From positions 1-64,000 of the forward strand of contig NZ_JBNARB010000005.1 of the NCBI RefSeq assembly GCF_049723235.1: a stretch of 64,000 nt of DNA. Reading direction: 5' to 3'. The translations under genes and the position numbers were made by a program. Source of the DNA: Thermovenabulum sp049723235 (lineage in GTDB: Bacteria > Bacillota > Thermosediminibacteria > Thermosediminibacterales > Thermosediminibacteraceae). This document shows, piece after piece, positions 33,199 to 42,015 of this stretch. How positions within the stretch are numbered: position 1 is the first letter of the stretch; the number at the start of each line of letters is the position of its first letter. The notes below the pieces were generated by a model, which had not been told where the DNA came from, ran no database searches, and saw nothing but the letters and a program-made list of their open reading frames with translations.

Positions 33199-35307
33199 GT
33201 GGCCAAGTCACTTATTATCGTTGAATCTCCGGCAAAGGCAAAGACAATAAGTAAATTTTTGGGTAAAAATTTTAAAGTAGCTGCTTCCATGGGACATGTT
33301 AGAGATCTGCCCAAAAGTCAATTGGGAATAGATATAGAAGATGGCTTTGAACCAAAATATATTACAATTAGAGGAAAGGGTTCTATAATTGATAATCTTA
33401 AAAAGGAAGCTGCAAAAGTAGAAAAAATATATCTTGCAACCGACCCTGACCGGGAAGGAGAAGCTATTTCCTGGCATTTAGCTCAACTTTTAGGAATCCC
33501 ACAGGATTTGCCTTGCCGGGTGGAATTCCATGAAATTACTAAAAATGCCGTAACTAATTCAATCAAATCCCCGCGAACAATAAATAAAAACCTTGTGAAT
33601 GCTCAGCAAGCCAGGCGTGTTTTAGATAGACTTGTGGGTTATATGATTAGCCCCATATTATGGAAAAAAATAAAAAGAGGTTTAAGTGCCGGAAGAGTAC
33701 AATCGGTAGCCGTCAGGCTAATTTGCGATAGAGAAAATGAGATCAGGAATTTTGTACCTGAAGAATACTGGACAATTGAAGCAGAATTAATGGAAGAGAT
33801 TTCTAAATCTACTTTTTTAGCTAAGCTCTTTTCCCAAAAGGGCGAAAAAATTTCTATTAATAATAAGGAACAAGCGGAAAAAATAGTAAATGACTTAAAG
33901 GAAGAAAAATTCACGGTTTTGGAAGTTAAAAAAGGAGAAAGAAAGAGAAATCCTTCATTGCCTTTTACAACAAGCACTATGCAGCAAGAAGCTTCACGAA
34001 AGTTGGGATTTACCGCTAAAAAAACCATGATGATTGCCCAACAGCTTTATGAGGGACTTGATATAAAAGATGAGGGTACGGTGGGTCTTGTTACTTATAT
34101 ACGAACGGATTCCACAAGAATATCTGAACAAGCCCAGTTAGAAGCTAAAAAATACATTGCCGAAAATTTTGGTAAGGATTTTATTAATGATTCTCCGGTT
34201 CAGCAAAAGCAGAAAAAGAATATACAGGATGCCCACGAAGCTATAAGACCCACATCCGTTTACAGAACCCCTGAAAAGATAAAGGATTCCCTGTCAGAAG
34301 ACCAGTATAAGCTTTATAAACTTATTTGGGAAAGGTTTATAGCCAGCCAGATGGCACCCGCCATATATGATTATGTTTCTGTGGATATTAAAGCCGGAGA
34401 ATATATTTTTAAAGCAACAGGTTCACATATGAAGTTTAAAGGTTTTATGGTAGTCTATATAGAAGGAGCCGATGAGGAACAGGAAAAAGAAGAAATGATG
34501 CTTCCGGATTTAAATGAAGGGCAGGAGCTTGCTTTAAAAGACTTAAAGGCCGAGCAGCATTTTACTCAGCCACCTCCGAGATTCACTGAAGCTATGCTGG
34601 TAAAGACCCTGGAAGAAAAAGGTATAGGTCGTCCAAGCACCTATGCGCCAATAATTGATACCATTACAAAGAGGGGCTACGTAGAAAAGGAAAAAGGAAG
34701 ATTTAAACCTACGGAATTGGGAGAAATAGTAACGGAGCTATTAAAAGAATACTTTAGCGATATTGTGGATATTGGTTTTACAGCAGAAATGGAAGAGCAA
34801 TTAGATAAAATTGAAACTGGCGATGAAGACTGGCGTAAAATCGTTGAAAGTTTTTATAAACCTTTTGAAAAAAAACTGAGGATTGCTGAAAAAGAAATTG
34901 GGAAAATAGTACTAAAAGAGGATGAGGAAACCGAAGAAATATGCGAATATTGCGGAAGAAAGATGGTAATAAAACGGGGCAAGTATGGAAAATTTTTGGC
35001 ATGCTCGGGTTTTCCGGAATGTAAAAACACTAAACCTATTGTTGAGGATACCGGAGTGAATTGCCCCCTCTGCGGAGGCAAAATTTTAGTAAGAAAAACA
35101 AAAAAAGGCAAAAAATTTTATGGATGTGAGAATTATCCTGAATGTAATTTTGTTTCCTGGTATCCTCCTGTTGGTACCCCATGTCCTAAATGCGGTAATT
35201 TGATGGTTTTAAAATCCATAAAAGGGCATAATAAAGCTGTTTGTACAAACAAAGAATGCAATCATGAAGAAATTTTCCCTGGTAAAGAGGGTGGAAAAAA
35301 TGTATGA
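33199..35307 (+). CDS. topA: DNA topoisomerase I
   Basis: A 702-residue type IA topoisomerase. The Toprim domain has E9 and DPDREGE (82-88), the active-site Tyr is Y300 in LVTYIRTDSTR, and three C-terminal zinc ribbons follow, starting at CEYCGRK, CPLCGGK and CPKCGNL; the first two are full four-Cys ribbons. It relaxes negative supercoils. GTG 33199 is chosen because GAGGTGG (33187-33193) lies five bases upstream; the in-frame GTG at 33190 is inside that site. The end overlaps trmFO by eight bases. Confidence 0.95.
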   Translation: MAKSLIIVESPAKAKTISKFLGKNFKVAASMGHVRDLPKSQLGIDIEDGFEPKYITIRGKGSIIDNLKKEAAKVEKIYLATDPDREGEAISWHLAQLLGIPQDLPCRVEFHEITKNAVTNSIKSPRTINKNLVNAQQARRVLDRLVGYMISPILWKKIKRGLSAGRVQSVAVRLICDRENEIRNFVPEEYWTIEAELMEEISKSTFLAKLFSQKGEKISINNKEQAEKIVNDLKEEKFTVLEVKKGERKRNPSLPFTTSTMQQEASRKLGFTAKKTMMIAQQLYEGLDIKDEGTVGLVTYIRTDSTRISEQAQLEAKKYIAENFGKDFINDSPVQQKQKKNIQDAHEAIRPTSVYRTPEKIKDSLSEDQYKLYKLIWERFIASQMAPAIYDYVSVDIKAGEYIFKATGSHMKFKGFMVVYIEGADEEQEKEEMMLPDLNEGQELALKDLKAEQHFTQPPPRFTEAMLVKTLEEKGIGRPSTYAPIIDTITKRGYVEKEKGRFKPTELGEIVTELLKEYFSDIVDIGFTAEMEEQLDKIETGDEDWRKIVESFYKPFEKKLRIAEKEIGKIVLKEDEETEEICEYCGRKMVIKRGKYGKFLACSGFPECKNTKPIVEDTGVNCPLCGGKILVRKTKKGKKFYGCENYPECNFVSWYPPVGTPCPKCGNLMVLKSIKGHNKAVCTNKECNHEEIFPGKEGGKNV

Positions 35308-36610
35308 GGTAAAGGTAGTAGGGGGAGGACTTGCAGGGTGTGAAGCTGCATGGTATCTGGCCAACCACGGAGTTAAAGTAAAACTCTATGAAATGCGGCC
35401 TAAAAAGATGACTCCTGCTCATCATACCGATAAATTAGCGGAATTAGTATGCAGTAACTCCCTGCGATCTCAGGAAATTACTACTGCAGCAGGAGTTTTA
35501 AAAGAAGAAATGCGATTGCTTTCTTCTATAATAATACAAAAAGCCCACGATTATAGCGTTCCTGCCGGCTCAGCCTTAGCAGTAGATAGAGAAAAATTTT
35601 CCAATGCAATTACCCTTGAAATTCAAAACCACCCAAATATTGAGCTAATAAGGGAAGAAGTTACTCAAATTCCCGATCCCCCTGCAGTATTGGCTACCGG
35701 TCCCTTAACTTCCGAAAATTTATCCTATGCCTTGATGGAACTTTTAGGTAGTAAATATCTGTATTTTTATGATGCAGCAGCACCAATAATTACTGCCGAT
35801 TCAATAGATTGGAATATTGCCTTTTGGGGATCCAGGTATGGTAAAGGCGATGAAGATTACGTGAATTTACCGATGACCGAAGAAGAATACTATAATTTTT
35901 ATAATGAGCTTATTAATGCTGAAGTAGTTGAACTTAAGGAATTTGAAAAACCACAGTATTTTGAAGGATGTATGCCAATAGAAGTAATGGCAAAAAGAGG
36001 TCCTCAAACTCTTCTTTTTGGGCCTTTAAAACCTGTAGGAATTGTAAACCCAAGAACGGGGGAACAACCTTTTGCAGTAGTTCAATTAAGAAAGGAAAAT
36101 AAAGAAGGGACTTTATTTAATTTAGTAGGTTTTCAAACAAGCTTGAAGTGGCCGGAACAAAAAAGGGTATTTAGTAAAATACCGGGATTGAAGGATCCTG
36201 AATTTGTGAGATTTGGTTTTATTCACAGAAATACATTTATTTTAAGCCCGAAATTTTTAAACCCCACCTTAGAACTAAAAATAAAAAAGGGTATTTTTCT
36301 CGCAGGGCAAATAACTGGAGTTGAAGGATATATAGAATCAGCGGCATCGGGTATCGTTGCAGGGATTAATGTCTTACGTTATATAAAAGGAAAGGAACTC
36401 CTTGTATTCCCAAAGGAAACAGTTGTTGGTGCATTGTTAGATTATATTACAACAGCAGATGCAAAAAATTTTCAACCCATGAAGGCAAATTTTGGAATAC
36501 TGCCGCCTTTAAATGATAAAATAAAAAATAAGAAAATTAAAAATGAAAAATTGGGTGAAAGGGCAATCAATGTATTAAAGAATTTCATAGTAGAAAATAA
36601 TGTAGTATAG
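35300..36610 (+). CDS. trmFO: Methylenetetrahydrofolate-tRNA-(uracil-5-)-methyltransferase TrmFO
   Basis: A 436-residue FAD/folate enzyme that makes ribothymidine-54 in tRNA. The N-terminal dinucleotide fold is VVGGGLAGCEAAW, followed by CSNSLRSQ, EMRLLSS, ALAVDRE and GQITGVEGYIESAASG near the C-terminus. ATG 35300 has GAGGGTGG upstream and lies inside topA, so the genes are translationally coupled. It is a standard member of this block in Gram-positive bacteria. Confidence 0.95.
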   Translation: MYEVKVVGGGLAGCEAAWYLANHGVKVKLYEMRPKKMTPAHHTDKLAELVCSNSLRSQEITTAAGVLKEEMRLLSSIIIQKAHDYSVPAGSALAVDREKFSNAITLEIQNHPNIELIREEVTQIPDPPAVLATGPLTSENLSYALMELLGSKYLYFYDAAAPIITADSIDWNIAFWGSRYGKGDEDYVNLPMTEEEYYNFYNELINAEVVELKEFEKPQYFEGCMPIEVMAKRGPQTLLFGPLKPVGIVNPRTGEQPFAVVQLRKENKEGTLFNLVGFQTSLKWPEQKRVFSKIPGLKDPEFVRFGFIHRNTFILSPKFLNPTLELKIKKGIFLAGQITGVEGYIESAASGIVAGINVLRYIKGKELLVFPKETVVGALLDYITTADAKNFQPMKANFGILPPLNDKIKNKKIKNEKLGERAINVLKNFIVENNVV

Positions 36611-36736
36611 TTTAAAATTTTAATTTATTTTTCAAAAAAAATTAACAAAGAATTTAAAAATAATTTAGAATTTAATATTGCATTATATACTTTCATGTGG
36701 TAGTATAATATAGGCTCTTTTCAAATCGAGGCGATA

Positions 36737-37684
36737 ATGATGGAATACCTTATAGATAGTTTTTTGAGTTTTTTAAAGGGGAAAAATCGTTCCGAGAATA
36801 CACTTAAAGCCTATGCCGAAGACCTTTTACAGTTTATGGAATATTTAAAAGAAAAAAAAATATCTGATATTGAATCTTTAAATAAAATTGACTATGTTTT
36901 GATAAGAGGTTTTCTTGCAAACTTGAGGGAAAAAGGATTGGAGAAAAGAACTGTTGCAAGGAAAATATCTGCAGTAAGAGCTTTTTACAAATACCTTTTG
37001 AAAGAAGAAGTAATTAAAAGCGATCCAACGCTGCATATCCAGGGTATGAAATTACCCAAAAAACTGCCGGAGTTTTTATATCCAAATGAGATTAATGAAC
37101 TATTGAATTTACCGGATAATTCTTGTTTGGGGATACGGGATAAAGCCATATTAGAATTACTGTATGCGACCGGGATCAGGGTTGGAGAAATGACTAATAT
37201 TAAACTTAAAGATTTAGATTTGAGCAATAAAATTTTGTTTGTATTTGGCAAGGGATCAAAAGAAAGGATTGTTTTTTTTGGTGAAAAAGCAAAAGAATCC
37301 CTTGAAACTTACTTAAAAATTTCAAGACCAATTCTGCTAAAGGGCAGGGAAGAGGAACATTTATTTTTGAATAAAAATGGCACCCGATTAACGGATAGGA
37401 GCATCAGGCGTATTGTAGAAAAATATGTGAAGAAACTCTCCTTTATTAAAAAGGTGACTCCTCATACAATAAGGCATACCTTTGCTACGCATCTTTTGGA
37501 AAATGGTGCAGATTTAAGAACTGTGCAGGAACTTTTGGGACATACGAGCCTTTCTACCACTCAAATTTATACACATGTGACAAAAGAAAGGCTTAAAGAG
37601 GTTTACGAGAAAGCATTTCCTCATAAAAAAAGGAGTGATTTTATAAATGATGAGAGCTACCACTATAGTGGCGATGGTGAATGA
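36737..37684 (+). CDS. xerC: Tyrosine recombinase XerC
   Basis: A 315-residue tyrosine recombinase. SAM-like N-terminal domain (1-100) and catalytic domain with R148, K172, H243, R246, H269 and nucleophile Y278, all intact. Position in the dprA-codY block and length mark it as XerC, which resolves chromosome dimers at dif, and not as a phage integrase. The C-terminal tail runs 38 bases into hslV in another frame. Start is ATG 36737 or ATG 36740 behind GAGGCG; a TATAAT lies at 36704. Confidence 0.92.
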   Translation: MMEYLIDSFLSFLKGKNRSENTLKAYAEDLLQFMEYLKEKKISDIESLNKIDYVLIRGFLANLREKGLEKRTVARKISAVRAFYKYLLKEEVIKSDPTLHIQGMKLPKKLPEFLYPNEINELLNLPDNSCLGIRDKAILELLYATGIRVGEMTNIKLKDLDLSNKILFVFGKGSKERIVFFGEKAKESLETYLKISRPILLKGREEEHLFLNKNGTRLTDRSIRRIVEKYVKKLSFIKKVTPHTIRHTFATHLLENGADLRTVQELLGHTSLSTTQIYTHVTKERLKEVYEKAFPHKKRSDFINDESYHYSGDGE

Positions 37685-38177
37685 AAAAGGGGCTGCTATA
37701 GCGGGCGATGGACAGGTTACTTTTGGTGAACATACTATAATGAAACATCACGCAAAAAAAATCAGGAAACTGTACAATGGGAAAGTACTGGCAGGATTTG
37801 CAGGTTCAGTAGCTGATGCCGTTACTTTATTTGAAAAATTTGAAGGAAAACTTGAGGAGTTTCACGGACATTTAATAAGAGCCGCGGTAGAGCTTGCCAA
37901 GGAATGGCGTACCGATAAAATGTTGAGAAGATTAGAAGCACTTTTAATCGCCCTGGATAGAGAACACATCCTGATTATTTCGGGGAATGGTGAAGTAATT
38001 GAACCGGATGATGGGATTGCTGCAATTGGTTCGGGTGGCCCTTATGCTTTAGCTGCTGCAAGGGCTTTATCAAAATTTACCGAGCTTGAACCGAAAAAAA
38101 TAGTAGAAGAATCCTTGAAAATAGCTTCTGAAATATGTGTTTATACCAATGATTATATAAGTGTTGAAGAGCTATAA
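37647..38177 (+). CDS. hslV: ATP-dependent protease peptidase subunit HslV (ClpQ)
   Basis: A 176-residue N-terminal-nucleophile protease subunit that forms the two-ring core of HslUV. The threonine nucleophile is in RATTIVAM near the N-terminus, preceded by a short MMRA peptide that must be removed. GDGQVTFG, GKVLAGFAGSVADA and ELAKEWRTDK follow. RBS AGGAGTG lies within xerC; the 38-base overlap is long for this pair but both reading frames are family-like. hslU follows after 12 bp. Confidence 0.94.
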   Translation: MMRATTIVAMVNEKGAAIAGDGQVTFGEHTIMKHHAKKIRKLYNGKVLAGFAGSVADAVTLFEKFEGKLEEFHGHLIRAAVELAKEWRTDKMLRRLEALLIALDREHILIISGNGEVIEPDDGIAAIGSGGPYALAAARALSKFTELEPKKIVEESLKIASEICVYTNDYISVEEL

Positions 38178-38189
38178 GGAGGTGAGTAT

Positions 38190-39590
38190 ATGGAAGACTT
38201 TACACCAAAAAAAATAGTAGAAGAATTGAACAAGTATATAGTAGGACAGGATGAAGCTAAAAAATGTGTAGCAATTGCTCTCCGCAACAGGATAAGGAGA
38301 CAAAAGTTACCGCCGGAAATGCAGGAAGATATAATTCCGAAAAATATCTTAATGATTGGCCCAACAGGGGTAGGAAAAACCGAGATAGCAAGAAGGCTTG
38401 CTAAATTAGTTAACGCTCCTTTTGTGAAAGTAGAAGCTACAAAATTTACCGAAGTCGGATATGTGGGAAGAGACGTGGACTCTATGGTGAGAGACCTTGT
38501 GGAAACCTCCATCAGAATGGTTAAAGTGGAAAAGATTGAAAAAGTTAAAGATAAAGCAAAGGAATTGGCAGAATTAAGAATTGCAGAAATTTTAGAGCCC
38601 GATCCTTCGAGAACCTCGAACATTAAAAATCCTTTTGAAATGGTCTTCGGCACTTTCCAGAAAAATACATATGAGGATGAGGAAGAATTTGAGAGAAAAC
38701 TTAATGAAGCCAGGAAGAAAAGGAAGGATATTTTAGAAAGGATTAAAGCGGGAGAATTTGACAAAGAATTAATTGAAATTGAAGTGGATGACAATAAGAC
38801 ACCTTTTTTAGAGGTTTTCTCTTTTGCCGGTGCCGAGGATATGGGGATAAATTTTCAGGATTTATTCGGGAATATATTCCCCAAAAAGAAAAAAAAGAAG
38901 AAAATTACGGTGGAAAATGCAAGGAGAATATTGATTCAAGAAGAAGCTCAAAAACTGATTGATATGGATGAAGTAATAAATGAAGCAATTTCCAGAGCTG
39001 AAGAAACCGGTATTATCTTTATAGATGAAATCGATAAAATAGCGGGTAGGGAAAAGGGATATGGGCCGGACGTTTCCAGAGAAGGGGTGCAAAGGGATAT
39101 TCTACCCATTGTTGAAGGATGCACCGTTGTAACCAAATACGGGCCTGTTAAAACCGATCACATTTTGTTTATAGCCGCAGGAGCCTTTCATATTTCAAAA
39201 CCTTCGGACCTAATACCGGAATTGCAGGGGCGTTTTCCAATAAGAGTAGAATTAAAGAGCCTATCAAAAGAAGATCTAAAAAGAATACTTATTGAACCTA
39301 AAAATTCCCTTATTAAACAATATAAGGCATTATTGGAAACTGAAGGAATAAAAATAGAATTTTCTGAAGATGCTATAGATGAGATAGTAAAAATAGCCGC
39401 CTATGTGAACGAACATATGGAGAATATAGGAGCAAGACGCTTGCACACGATTATGGAAAAATTATTAGAAGATATTTCTTTTGAAGCCCCTGATGTGATG
39501 GAAAAAGAAATTAATATAAATGCCAATTATGTGAGAAAAAAATTAAGTAACATAATCGAAGATAAAGATTTAAGTATGTATATCTTATAA
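38190..39590 (+). CDS. hslU: ATP-dependent protease ATPase subunit HslU (ClpY)
   Basis: A 466-residue AAA+ unfoldase. Walker A GPTGVGKT is at 57-64; a long I domain (about 110-245) contains basic stretches; Walker B is GIIFIDEIDKIA, and the C-terminus DLSMYIL is the tail that docks into HslV. It uses ATP to feed substrates into HslV. AAGGAGG overlaps the hslV stop; ATG 38190. Confidence 0.95.
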   Translation: MEDFTPKKIVEELNKYIVGQDEAKKCVAIALRNRIRRQKLPPEMQEDIIPKNILMIGPTGVGKTEIARRLAKLVNAPFVKVEATKFTEVGYVGRDVDSMVRDLVETSIRMVKVEKIEKVKDKAKELAELRIAEILEPDPSRTSNIKNPFEMVFGTFQKNTYEDEEEFERKLNEARKKRKDILERIKAGEFDKELIEIEVDDNKTPFLEVFSFAGAEDMGINFQDLFGNIFPKKKKKKKITVENARRILIQEEAQKLIDMDEVINEAISRAEETGIIFIDEIDKIAGREKGYGPDVSREGVQRDILPIVEGCTVVTKYGPVKTDHILFIAAGAFHISKPSDLIPELQGRFPIRVELKSLSKEDLKRILIEPKNSLIKQYKALLETEGIKIEFSEDAIDEIVKIAAYVNEHMENIGARRLHTIMEKLLEDISFEAPDVMEKEININANYVRKKLSNIIEDKDLSMYIL

Positions 39591-39610
39591 AATCAAAAGG
39601 AGGAGATGTA

Positions 39611-40396
39611 ATGAGTAAAGAATTGTTAGAAAAAACCAGGAGAATCAATAAATTGCTGCAGAGGTCTGCAGGGTACCCGGTGGATTTTAATGAGGTTTGT
39701 AAAATCTTAACTGAGGTATTAAATGCGAATGCATATGTAGCCAGCAGGAAAGGGAAAGTGTTAGGTTATTCAATACTTGAAAATTATGATTGTGATGTAT
39801 TACAAAACAAAATAATTGAAGAAAAAGTGTTTCCTAAGGACTACAATGATAAACTTCTTGAAATCCATGAGACTCGTTCGAATATACCCCAGGAGGAAAT
39901 TGAATGCGTATTCGATAAAGAAGTAAAATGTCCTCATCCTGAAAAACTCGTTACAATTGTCCCTATTAATGGTGGAGGAGAAAGACTCGGAACCCTTGTA
40001 CTTGCCAGATTTGGCGAAGAATTTACGGATGAGGATTTAGTTCTGGCAGAATACAGTGCTACTGTAATTGGTATGGAGATTTTACGTTCCAAGACAGAAG
40101 AGATTGAAGAAGAAGCGAGAAAAAGAGCTGTTGTTCAGCTGGCAATAGGTACCCTTTCATTCTCGGAATTAGAAGCAGTTCAGCATATATTTGAAGAATT
40201 AGATGGAAATGAAGGTTTGTTAGTAGCCAGTAAAATAGCGGATAGGGTCGGGATTACCCGTTCCGTAATAGTCAATGCTTTAAGGAAGTTTGAAAGTGCC
40301 GGGGTTATCGAATCGAGATCCCTCGGTATGAAGGGAACCTATATTAAAGTGCTCAACGATAAACTTATTGATGAATTAAAAAAGATGCGTTCATAA
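39611..40396 (+). CDS. codY: GTP-sensing global regulator CodY
   Basis: A 261-residue CodY repressor: an N-terminal GAF domain that senses branched-chain amino acids, and a C-terminal winged helix-turn-helix (SKIADRVGITRSVIVNALRKFESAGVIE) that is nearly invariant in Firmicutes. It also responds to GTP in many species. Strong AAGGAGGAGA site upstream of ATG 39611. It closes the block, with a terminator directly after. Confidence 0.95.
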   Translation: MSKELLEKTRRINKLLQRSAGYPVDFNEVCKILTEVLNANAYVASRKGKVLGYSILENYDCDVLQNKIIEEKVFPKDYNDKLLEIHETRSNIPQEEIECVFDKEVKCPHPEKLVTIVPINGGGERLGTLVLARFGEEFTDEDLVLAEYSATVIGMEILRSKTEEIEEEARKRAVVQLAIGTLSFSELEAVQHIFEELDGNEGLLVASKIADRVGITRSVIVNALRKFESAGVIESRSLGMKGTYIKVLNDKLIDELKKMRS

Positions 40397-40426
40397 AATG
40401 CGTGAAGCAATTCACGCATTTTTTTA
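40397..40426 (+). terminator. Terminator after codY
   Basis: Stem AATGCGTGAA (40397-40406) with TTCACGCATT (40411-40420), tetraloop GCAA and seven T. It starts one base past the codY stop and separates the block from the flagellar operon. Confidence 0.94.
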
Positions 40427-40466
40427 TGATTAATTTGAGTTTATTTATGGAAATAAATAAAATCAT

Positions 40467-40494
40467 TTACAATTTAATTTATAATAATATAATT
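40467..40494 (+). promoter_or_regulatory. Sigma-A-type promoter of the flagellar operon
   Basis: TTTACA (40467-40472), 16-base spacer, TATAAT (40489-40494). A start near 40501 would place the c-di-GMP aptamer right at the 5-prime end of the transcript. Confidence 0.6.
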
Positions 40495-40523
40495 TTAATT
40501 AAGGGAAAACATCATAGAAAAAT

Positions 40524-40608
40524 GTCGAAAAAAGCAAACCTGTCGAAAGGCAGGGACGCAAAGCTATGGGCCTAAGGCATATCCTGCTATGGCTGCCAGG
40601 CTGCCGAC
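40524..40608 (+). ncRNA. Class I cyclic di-GMP riboswitch (GEMM)
   Basis: Aptamer hallmarks: closing pair GTCG/CGAC (40524-40527 with 40605-40608), AGCAAACC (40533-40540), a six-bp stem capped by the GAAA tetraloop (CCTGTC-GAAA-GGCAGG), GGGACGCAAAGCTATGGGCCTAAGG (the GEMM core) and the receptor-side GGCTGCCAGGCTGCCG. It binds cyclic di-GMP. It lies upstream of flgB, as in Clostridioides difficile, and is followed by a terminator. Confidence 0.95.
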
Positions 40609-40617
40609 TAATTTTAA

Positions 40618-40652
40618 AAGGCAGCCTATTTTCTAAGGTAGGTTGCTTTTTT
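40618..40652 (+). terminator. Expression-platform terminator of the c-di-GMP riboswitch
   Basis: Stem GCAGCCTA (40621-40628) with TAGGTTGC (40639-40646), then six T. The left arm GGCAGCC (40620-40626) is exactly complementary to GGCTGCC, which occurs twice in the aptamer (40591-40597, 40599-40605), giving a mutually exclusive antiterminator. Confidence 0.88.
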
Positions 40653-40688
40653 ATTAAAAATTTTGTCGTATAAAAGAAAAATTTGTTA

Positions 40689-40697
40689 TGATATAAT
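40689..40697 (+). promoter_or_regulatory. Possible second promoter downstream of the riboswitch
   Basis: TGATATAAT (40689-40697) is an exact extended -10 (TGnTATAAT), 136 bases before flgB. No good -35 is seen. If active it would bypass the riboswitch. Confidence 0.3.
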
Positions 40698-40832
40698 ATT
40701 TAACAAATAAATTAATAGCATCTTTTTACAAATTTTCGTATCTTGTTTATTATATAGGAGGAAATTGTAAAAAAAGGTAGTAATTTTAATTTAGAAAGAT
40801 AGTGTATTTAGTTTTTAAAAGAGGTGCAGATT

Positions 40833-41237
40833 ATGGGAATTTTCGAAAACATATCCTTGATGGAAAAGGCTCTGGATGCAAAATGGCTGCGAAATGAGGT
40901 TATTGCTAATAATATTGCAAATGCGGATACACCAAATTATAAAAAAACAAAGGTGATTTTCGAAGATTATTTAAGGGATTTTTTAAGTAAAAATAATAGA
41001 ATTTCTTTAACTACTACAAACGATAGGCATATAAAAAAGACCTACTCCCCTTTAACCTTGAAACCCGTACTTTATCGTGAGGAAAATACCGCTTATAGAG
41101 AAGATGGTAACAATGTAGATGTGGAAAAGGAAATGGTGGAACTCGCAGTAAACAGCTTGTCTTATAATGTACTGGTTGAGCAGGTTTCAAAAGAATTTTC
41201 CCTGTTAAGGACTGCTATAAATGAAGGGAGGAAATAA
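40833..41237 (+). CDS. flgB: Flagellar basal-body rod protein FlgB
   Basis: A 134-residue proximal rod protein. N-terminal ALDAKWLRNEVIANNIANADTPNYK is the rod/hook signature; the C-terminal helix ends VSKEFSLLRTAINEGRK. It assembles on the MS ring via FliE. First gene of the operon. ATG 40833 follows GAGGTG (40821-40826), in preference to the GTG at 40824, which lies inside that site. Confidence 0.95.
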   Translation: MGIFENISLMEKALDAKWLRNEVIANNIANADTPNYKKTKVIFEDYLRDFLSKNNRISLTTTNDRHIKKTYSPLTLKPVLYREENTAYREDGNNVDVEKEMVELAVNSLSYNVLVEQVSKEFSLLRTAINEGRK

Positions 41238-41240
41238 TAA

Positions 41241-41681
41241 TTGAGTATTTTTAAATCAATGGAAATAAGTGCTTCGGCTCTGACAGCTCAAAGATTAAGG
41301 CTTGATATAATATCCAGCAATATAGCCAATGTGGACACTACAAGGACAAAGAAAGGTGAACCCTACAGGAGAAAAATGGTAGTTTTTCAAGAAATGAATG
41401 AAAGTTCGGATTTTAATGAAATATTAAATGATAAGATAAATTATAACGGAAAAGGTGTGAGGGTTGCGGCTATTGTAGAAGACCAAAGGCCATTTAAAAT
41501 AGTTTATGACCCCGCTCATCCTGATGCGGATGAAAAGGGATACGTAAGAATGCCTAATGTAAACATTGTAGAAGAAATGGTTGATATGATTTCTGCGACA
41601 AGAAGTTATGAAGCTAATGTTACTGCGATAAATTCCACCAAAAGTATGATTAGTAAAGCTCTGGAAATAGGAAAAGGATAA
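41241..41681 (+). CDS. flgC: Flagellar basal-body rod protein FlgC
   Basis: A 146-residue rod protein with the LTAQRLRLDIISSNIANVDTT signature and C-terminal VEEMVDMISATRSYEANVTAINS. It starts at TTG 41241 behind GGGAGG, three bases after flgB. Forms the proximal rod with FlgB, FlgF and FlgG homologues. Confidence 0.95.
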   Translation: MSIFKSMEISASALTAQRLRLDIISSNIANVDTTRTKKGEPYRRKMVVFQEMNESSDFNEILNDKINYNGKGVRVAAIVEDQRPFKIVYDPAHPDADEKGYVRMPNVNIVEEMVDMISATRSYEANVTAINSTKSMISKALEIGKG

Positions 41682-41705
41682 AAAATTATATGGGAGGAGA
41701 AATAA

Positions 41706-41996
41706 TTGGAAATAAATAGGATCGAAAAGGTATCTTTAAATCCAATAGGTTTAAATCAAAGAAAGGAAGAAAATTCTTCAGAATTTATTAATTTCTTAAA
41801 AGAAGCATTAAACCGGGTAAACGATTTGCAAAAGGATTATGAAAATAAGATTAATGACTTTTTACTGGGAAATGATGTAAATGTCCATGATCTGATGATA
41901 TCTGCGGAAAAGGCAAGACTTTCCTTAGAGCTTACCGTACAACTCAGGAATAAAGCTATTGAAGCATATCAGGAAATAATGAGAATGCAGATATAA
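41706..41996 (+). CDS. fliE: Flagellar hook-basal body complex protein FliE
   Basis: A 96-residue FliE with the C-terminal NDFLLGNDVNVHDLMISAEKARLSLELTVQLRNK segment typical of the family. It joins the MS ring to the rod. TTG 41706 behind GGGAGGAG. Confidence 0.93.
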   Translation: MEINRIEKVSLNPIGLNQRKEENSSEFINFLKEALNRVNDLQKDYENKINDFLLGNDVNVHDLMISAEKARLSLELTVQLRNKAIEAYQEIMRMQI

Positions 41997-42015
41997 GGAT
42001 AAAGGTGGAAAATAA

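Noticed and set aside
36611..36736. Sigma-A promoter before xerC
   Set aside because: TATAAT at 36704 has its nearest TTGCAT 20 bases away, too long a spacer to call.
38153..38794. 213-codon minus-strand frame inside hslU
   Set aside because: It is low-complexity (Ser/Phe-rich), lies opposite a clearly conserved hslU reading frame and has no RBS-based support. It is a codon-bias shadow.
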